A DNA stretch of 10,125 nucleotides from Planctomycetota bacterium (GTDB taxonomy: Bacteria; Planctomycetota; UBA11346): NCBI GenBank assembly GCA_947440715.1, contig CANETI010000058.1, forward strand, positions 1 to 10,125, read 5' to 3'. Every line of letters starts with the position of its first letter. Positions within the stretch are counted from its first letter, which is position 1. Below are positions 6,503-10,125 of the stretch, piece after piece. The notes beneath the pieces are model-generated. The model did not search any database and had not been told where the DNA came from. It saw only the letters and a program-made list of their open reading frames with translations. The position numbers and the translations under genes are program-made.

Positions 6503-6976
6503 ATGACCAAAACATTATCACATCTCGATGCCAGTAATCAGGTGCGCATGGTCGATGTCGGTGATAAAGCCGTCACTGAAAGAAGCGCTAGCGCGCGAGC
6601 GGTGGTCACCTTACCAACCGCATGCGCGGCGGTTTTGAAAGCTGGGGGCGCGACGCGTAAAGGGAATGTTTTTGAAGTCGCGCGCTTGGCGGGAATTATG
6701 GCCGCCAAACGCACCAGCGATTTAATTCCGCTCTGTCATCAGATTCCACTCAGTGGCGTGTCATGCGAGATTAAACTTACGGGTAAACGTGTCGTCATTA
6801 CCACAAATGCACGTTGTTCTGGTCAAACTGGCGTGGAAATGGAGGCTTTAACAGCGGCCTCGGTAACGGCGCTAACGATCTATGATATGTTGAAGGCCAT
6901 CAGTCATGATATCGTTATTAGTGGTATTGAATTAATCAGCAAAGACGGCGGGCGCAGTGGGAGTATTCGTCGATGA
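6503..6976 (+). CDS. moaC: Cyclic pyranopterin monophosphate synthase MoaC
   Basis: Converts the MoaA product 3',8-cyclo-GTP to cyclic pyranopterin monophosphate. From the ATG at 6503 it has 157 residues, and its numbering coincides with E. coli MoaC at key places: 'GVEMEALTAASV' with Glu112 and Glu114, and Asp128 and Lys131 in 'IYDMLKA'. Also visible are 'AGIMAAKRTSDLIPLCH' (63-79) with the conserved His79 and 'KDGGRSG' near the end. An upstream ATG at 6488 would add five residues, but the ribosome binding site and the family alignment favour 6503. It lies 39 bases after moaE without an obvious promoter or terminator, so it probably belongs to the same operon. No terminator is evident right after it. 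Confidence 0.95.
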   Translation: MTKTLSHLDASNQVRMVDVGDKAVTERSASARAVVTLPTACAAVLKAGGATRKGNVFEVARLAGIMAAKRTSDLIPLCHQIPLSGVSCEIKLTGKRVVITTNARCSGQTGVEMEALTAASVTALTIYDMLKAISHDIVISGIELISKDGGRSGSIRR

Positions 6977-7054
6977 AATACGTGATGTTGTGGTCATTTA
7001 AAAATTACGCCTTTTAGGACCGCGCGAAAGAAATGAATGAATAGTAATGCACTA

Positions 7055-7095
7055 GCGCCAACGGCGCGGAACAATACCAACCTAGGGAAACGCCC
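7055..7095. repeat. Triloop palindrome repeat, left outer copy
   Basis: GCGCC-AAC-GGCGC (7055-7067) is a hairpin with the same AAC triloop as the larger repeat to its right. It is followed by an 'ACCAACCTAGGGAAACGCC' unit (7078-7096). Its 13-base core CGCCAACGGCGCG (7056-7068) recurs inverted at 7476-7488. The flanking bases 6977-7054 show no gene. Confidence 0.55.
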
Positions 7096-7137
7096 AATTC
7101 ATCACTCACAAAAAATAAAAGTGCGAAGGTTATGCCG

Positions 7138-7403
7138 TCTTAGAATCCCAACGGGATTCCGTCCCAAAGCCCAGGGTTGCGCGCGCCGCGCTACCCTGGG
7201 AAATAATAGCATGAACATCCCAACCCCAACGGGGTTGCGTATAACCATCGAACTTATCAGCCAAGACCAGGGGGATAAACAATCGGTGTTGGATTATATC
7301 AGGAGGACACAACCCCGTTGGGGTTGATCATTCGATGGGATCATTTCCCAGGGTAGCTACGCAACCCTGGGCTTTGGGACGGAATCCCGTTGGGATTCTA
7401 AGA
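7138..7403. repeat. 266-bp inverted repeat of nested palindromes
   Basis: The left arm (7138-7237) and right arm (7310-7403) are inverted copies. 7138-7181 matches 7360-7403 over all 44 bases, 7190-7204 matches 7343-7357 over 15, and 7221-7237 matches 7310-7326 over 17, around a 72-base centre. Each arm contains three palindromes: AATCCC-AAC-GGGATT, a CCCAGGGT/ACCCTGGG hairpin with a small inner stem, and CAACCCC-AAC-GGGGTTG. Frames across it are low-complexity. No transposase or clear target duplication is seen. It resembles, from memory, intergenic repeats of PVC-group genomes. Confidence 0.85.
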
Positions 7404-7475
7404 ATGAAAGATACCGATCTTCGCTAACTAATTCGCAATACTCATTATCTGGGTAATGAATCAGCTGATCAGATA

Positions 7476-7500
7476 CGCGCCGTTGGCGTTACCCCATGCT
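7476..7500. repeat. Triloop palindrome repeat, right outer copy
   Basis: CGCGCCGTTGGCG (7476-7488) is the exact inverted copy of 7056-7068. Read on the minus strand it is preceded by a 'CATGGGGTAA' segment that resembles the unit next to the left copy. The rest of 7404-7579 shows no gene and no convincing promoter. Confidence 0.5.
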
Positions 7501-7567
7501 GATGGTTTACGTCGTCGTTTTCGCGTCTTTTACTCATATTCTATTCGCCAATTGAATTTATCACGAA

Positions 7568-7572
7568 AAGGA
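7568..7572 (+). promoter_or_regulatory. Ribosome binding site of moeA
   Basis: AAGGA lies 7 bases before the ATG at 7580 and fixes the moeA start after the long repeat-rich gap. Confidence 0.65.
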
Positions 7573-7579
7573 TTTCATT

Positions 7580-8782
7580 ATGATTACTTATGCCGATGCC
7601 ATGGCACAACTCACTTCACTGACACTGGCTCCTGCTCACGAACGCTTGGCATTAACCGATGCTGCTGGGCGCGTCGTTGCTCAGGATATTCAGCTACAAA
7701 CCGATCAACCGTCATTTGATCGCGCAACCATGGATGGTTATGCGCTCTGTCTGCGTGATGGTTGCGCGACCTACACCGTGCGCGGAACTATTTTTGCCGG
7801 TGCGCATTATACTGGAACGCTCGTTCCTGGAGAAGCCGTGCGCATCATGACTGGCGCACCGGCACCCAAAGGTACCACGGTGGTGCCGCATGAATTAACT
7901 AATCGCGGGGAAACCGTGGTCACCATCGCAGATGCCAAAGCCCTGGTGCCTGGGCGTAATATTGCTTGGCAAGGTGAAGATGGTCGCGCTGGTGCGGTAA
8001 TTATTCGTGCTGGCACGCGCTTGTCGCCATTGGTGTTGTCACTCGCAGCGATGGCTGGAGTAAATGAAGTTAATGTCATCGTCGCGCCACGTCTCGGTAT
8101 CGTCACCACCGGTGATGAAGTCGGCGGTGCTGGTCCTGCTGGGATAAATGATTCAAACGGCCCATTTTTAAGCGGTTTTGCGCACGCTTTAGGTTTGTCC
8201 GCCACGCGCACACACGCCAGTGATTCCGACCAGGCGCTGCGTTCAGCATTACAACAAGCGCATCAACAGCACGATATCGTCGTCACCACCGGCGGCGTGA
8301 GCGCTGGGGCAAAAGATTTAGTTCCCGCTATTGCCGCTGAATTAGGTTTCAAAACTATTTTCCATCATGTCGCCATTCAACCCGGTAAACCAATTCTGCT
8401 CATGCAAAATGGTGACAAGTTTCTCATCGGACTTCCAGGCAATCCGGTCAGCGTTATTGCCACCGCACATTTATTTTTATTACCACTGATCCATCGTTTG
8501 CTCGGCGCACCAGCGCCAACTTGGCTCACCCTGCCGCTCACCGTTGCTGCGGCCAATAAATCCCCACGCCAACAATTCATGCCCGCTCGTTTTACCGCAG
8601 GCGGCGTCGAGCGCACCGCCTGGAATGGCAGCGGCGACTTAATTGCCGCTGCGTGCAGCGACGGATTAATCGATTTGCCTGTCGGCTGTGCGTTCGCCGT
8701 TGGGGATCACGTACGTTTTTTGCCGTTTATCGGCTGGCAACCCGGCATGACGGGTTCCCTGCCAGCACGACAACCACATTAA
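7580..8782 (+). CDS. moeA: Molybdopterin molybdotransferase MoeA
   Basis: Last step of basic Moco synthesis: inserts molybdate into adenylylated molybdopterin. The 400-residue length is typical for MoeA. Family motifs in order: 'FDRATMDGYAL' with Asp47 and Asp52, 'GEAVRIMTGAPAPKGTTVV' near 90, 'GIVTTGDEV' and 'INDSNGPFL' in the MoCF-like domain, 'TTGGVSAG' at 236-243 with Asp246 three residues later, 'QPGKP', and 'GLPGNPVS' at 284-291. The C-terminal domain is present. It is separated from moaC by a repeat-rich 603-base gap, so it probably has its own promoter. The adenylyl donor enzyme (Mog/MoaB type) is not in the window. Its stop overlaps that of the convergent rtcA. Confidence 0.95.
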   Translation: MITYADAMAQLTSLTLAPAHERLALTDAAGRVVAQDIQLQTDQPSFDRATMDGYALCLRDGCATYTVRGTIFAGAHYTGTLVPGEAVRIMTGAPAPKGTTVVPHELTNRGETVVTIADAKALVPGRNIAWQGEDGRAGAVIIRAGTRLSPLVLSLAAMAGVNEVNVIVAPRLGIVTTGDEVGGAGPAGINDSNGPFLSGFAHALGLSATRTHASDSDQALRSALQQAHQQHDIVVTTGGVSAGAKDLVPAIAAELGFKTIFHHVAIQPGKPILLMQNGDKFLIGLPGNPVSVIATAHLFLLPLIHRLLGAPAPTWLTLPLTVAAANKSPRQQFMPARFTAGGVERTAWNGSGDLIAAACSDGLIDLPVGCAFAVGDHVRFLPFIGWQPGMTGSLPARQPH

Positions 8783-9798
8783 CGCCCACGAACGGTGATG
8801 ATCCAATTGTCGCCGTCCTGTTGTTCGTAACTCACCACATCACCAAGAAATTTGGCGATAATGGCGCCATTCGTCGTAGTATGCTCGCTGGGTTTTAGCG
8901 TGCGAAATTGTCCACCGACACCCAGGGCTAAGGGCAATAATAATTGATCGGCTAAATGTTCGCACACGGGAATATCACTTTTTAACAGACGACGAACATC
9001 TTTGATTGCTTCTTGCGCAACACGCTCTGCGGATTTGCGTAATTCACCAAACGCACTGACCACGGTGGTCACGTTCGCATAACGCAAACGAGTAATTATG
9101 GCATTCCCTGGGCCATCAGCGGTGACCTCGTTTTCATCAATTTCATCATGACTCCAATGCAAAGCATGCTTCAACTCCTGAGCTTCGCGATAAGCGACAT
9201 GCGCAGGTAAATTAGCCACTAATACATCGGCGTGACGATTGGTCGCTTTACCGCGTTCCAATAATAACAACGGCACCGTGCCGCATCCAGGTTGAATCGT
9301 TGCCCGAATCGATCCACCACCAGCCGGATAAAATCCATGCCGTTGTAATTCAATTCCCGCGCTAATGCCCACACGATGCAGAATTGGAAATAAACTCATC
9401 GATAAAAATTCAACCGGCGGTGCCATACCATTATGTGTGCCACCAGTTATCGTCACCGTCGATGGACCAGGAGCATGCAACATAATCGGCAAAATGGTTT
9501 GCAACACCAAGGTGCAACTTCCCGCCGAACCAATATCAAAATGCCAATTCCCCGCGAGCGGTTGCTGCGGATGAAATACTAAAGCACGACTGCCTAATTC
9601 CGCCCCCTCCACCTGCCCACCACAAACCCGCGCCGCCGCCTGAACGGCAACCAAATGCTGCCGCTGCAACCCAGGCTTTGGGCGCTTGGCACGAATATTA
9701 TTGATGGTCACAGGAATGCCTGTGATTGCTGATAAAGACAGGGAAGTGCGCAGGATTTGCCCGCCGCCTTCGCCTTGGGAACCGTCAATGGTGATCAT
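8779..9798 (-). CDS. rtcA: RNA 3'-terminal phosphate cyclase RtcA
   Basis: Converts an RNA 3'-phosphate end to a 2',3'-cyclic phosphate with ATP, through a covalent AMP-histidine intermediate. The 339 residues match the E. coli enzyme in length. Hallmarks: 'IDGSQGEGGGQILR' at the N-terminus, 'KRPKPGLQRQHL', 'GSAGSCTLVLQTILP', the family signature 'HGFYPAGGGSI', 'EHLADQLLLPLAL', and 'SEHTTTN' whose His306 corresponds to catalytic His309 in E. coli. The stop codon overlaps the moeA stop in TTAA. The start overlaps the 3' end of the upstream HEPN-like gene by 14 bases and has only a weak GAAAAA site, which suggests translational coupling. RtcB and the RtcR regulator, common partners, are not visible. 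Confidence 0.95.
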   Translation of the reverse strand: MITIDGSQGEGGGQILRTSLSLSAITGIPVTINNIRAKRPKPGLQRQHLVAVQAAARVCGGQVEGAELGSRALVFHPQQPLAGNWHFDIGSAGSCTLVLQTILPIMLHAPGPSTVTITGGTHNGMAPPVEFLSMSLFPILHRVGISAGIELQRHGFYPAGGGSIRATIQPGCGTVPLLLLERGKATNRHADVLVANLPAHVAYREAQELKHALHWSHDEIDENEVTADGPGNAIITRLRYANVTTVVSAFGELRKSAERVAQEAIKDVRRLLKSDIPVCEHLADQLLLPLALGVGGQFRTLKPSEHTTTNGAIIAKFLGDVVSYEQQDGDNWIITVRGR

Positions 9799-10125
9799 TT
9801 GAATTTTTCATGTTCTTCGAATTTAGCCCCAACTTCTCTAATAAAACCTTTGGTCCACCGCGCGAAGGATTGATAGGATCCCATTTCATTGTAGTGTTCC
9901 TAACTAACTCATTTGCCGTATTTATATATTCAATAACAAGCCCAATCAACACATCGACCGAATTCTTATTTACGCCTTCGTACTTCACTCGATCCTGTAG
10001 TTCCCATGTTTCAAAATCATGATGAGCAATGATCTTATCTCTTGCTTTCTTGATCGGCTTGAATGCCGCGTCCATTTTCATTCTGATTTGGCCCAATTTA
10101 CCTATCTCAAACCCCTCTTGTCTGA
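9785..10125 (-). CDS. HEPN (AbiU2-like) domain protein, 5' partial
   Basis: The frame is open to the right edge of the window, so the start is missing; 112 residues are visible. 'ARDKIIAHHDFE' carries the R-x(5-6)-H motif of HEPN ribonucleases in the form 'RDKxxAHxD' typical of AbiU2-like HEPN proteins. It is followed by a helix-like 'VDVLIGLVIEYINTANELV' and a polar tail. HEPN proteins of this kind are often RNases in phage defence or toxin systems. Whether this one is active cannot be judged from a fragment. The gene is visibly more AT-rich than its neighbours and uses ATA and other codons they avoid, which hints at transfer. Its last 14 bases overlap rtcA, so the two are probably co-transcribed. 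The family call rests on one motif. Confidence 0.55.
   Translation of the reverse strand, partial: RQEGFEIGKLGQIRMKMDAAFKPIKKARDKIIAHHDFETWELQDRVKYEGVNKNSVDVLIGLVIEYINTANELVRNTTMKWDPINPSRGGPKVLLEKLGLNSKNMKNSNDHH

Noticed and set aside
7037..7327. Open frame of 96 residues on the plus strand and a 60-residue one on the minus strand.
   Set aside because: Both lie inside the inverted repeat cluster, have low-complexity translations (PTGF, TQPRWG types) and no ribosome binding site.
7138..7403. CRISPR array or insertion sequence.
   Set aside because: The copies are inverted rather than tandem with regular spacers, and no transposase or target-site duplication is visible.

Overview
This window is bacterial, with roughly balanced base composition. 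It holds a siroheme nitrite reductase operon (nirBD) followed by a nearly complete molybdenum cofactor (Moco) biosynthesis cluster (moaA-moaD-moaE-moaC, then moeA). An RNA 3'-phosphate cyclase gene (rtcA) and the end of a HEPN-like gene lie on the opposite strand at the right edge. The host cannot be fixed from the sequence alone. The CC-AAC-GG triloop palindromes between moaC and moeA, whose spurious translations read like 'NPTGL' and 'TQPRWG', resemble from memory the intergenic repeats common in Planctomycetes, Verrucomicrobia and Lentisphaerae. A PVC-group bacterium is therefore my first guess. NirB, however, is very close to proteobacterial NirB, so a proteobacterium is not excluded.

Layout on the left: nirB (1-2562, lacking only its first few codons) and nirD (2581-2934) run rightward and end at a perfect 15-bp hairpin terminator (2971-3004). 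A GC-rich array of small triloop hairpins (about 3045-3300) separates them from a leftward DUF1963-like gene (3298-3924). A 445-base AT-rich gap with several inverted repeats precedes a 54-residue Lys/Ala/Pro-rich AT-hook protein (4370-4534), which ends in a stable UUCG hairpin.

Layout in the centre and right: moaA starts at 4869 behind a structured leader that resembles a riboswitch. moaD and moaE follow with almost no spacing and GTG starts; moaC comes 39 bases after moaE. A 603-base gap holds a 266-bp inverted repeat built of nested palindromes. moeA (7580-8782) follows and meets rtcA (8779-9798, minus) tail to tail with overlapping stop codons. rtcA overlaps an upstream HEPN-like gene that runs off the right edge.

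How the genes fit together: MoaA and MoaC make cyclic pyranopterin monophosphate from GTP, MoaD and MoaE turn it into molybdopterin, and MoeA inserts molybdate. NirBD reduces nitrite to ammonium with NADH. Assimilatory nitrate reductase, which would need Moco and would supply the nitrite, is not in the window but is a natural neighbour. rtcA and the HEPN-like gene look like a separate RNA-cleavage and RNA-end-processing unit. The least ordinary features are that pair, the moaA leader, the moaC-moeA inverted repeat and the AT-hook gene.
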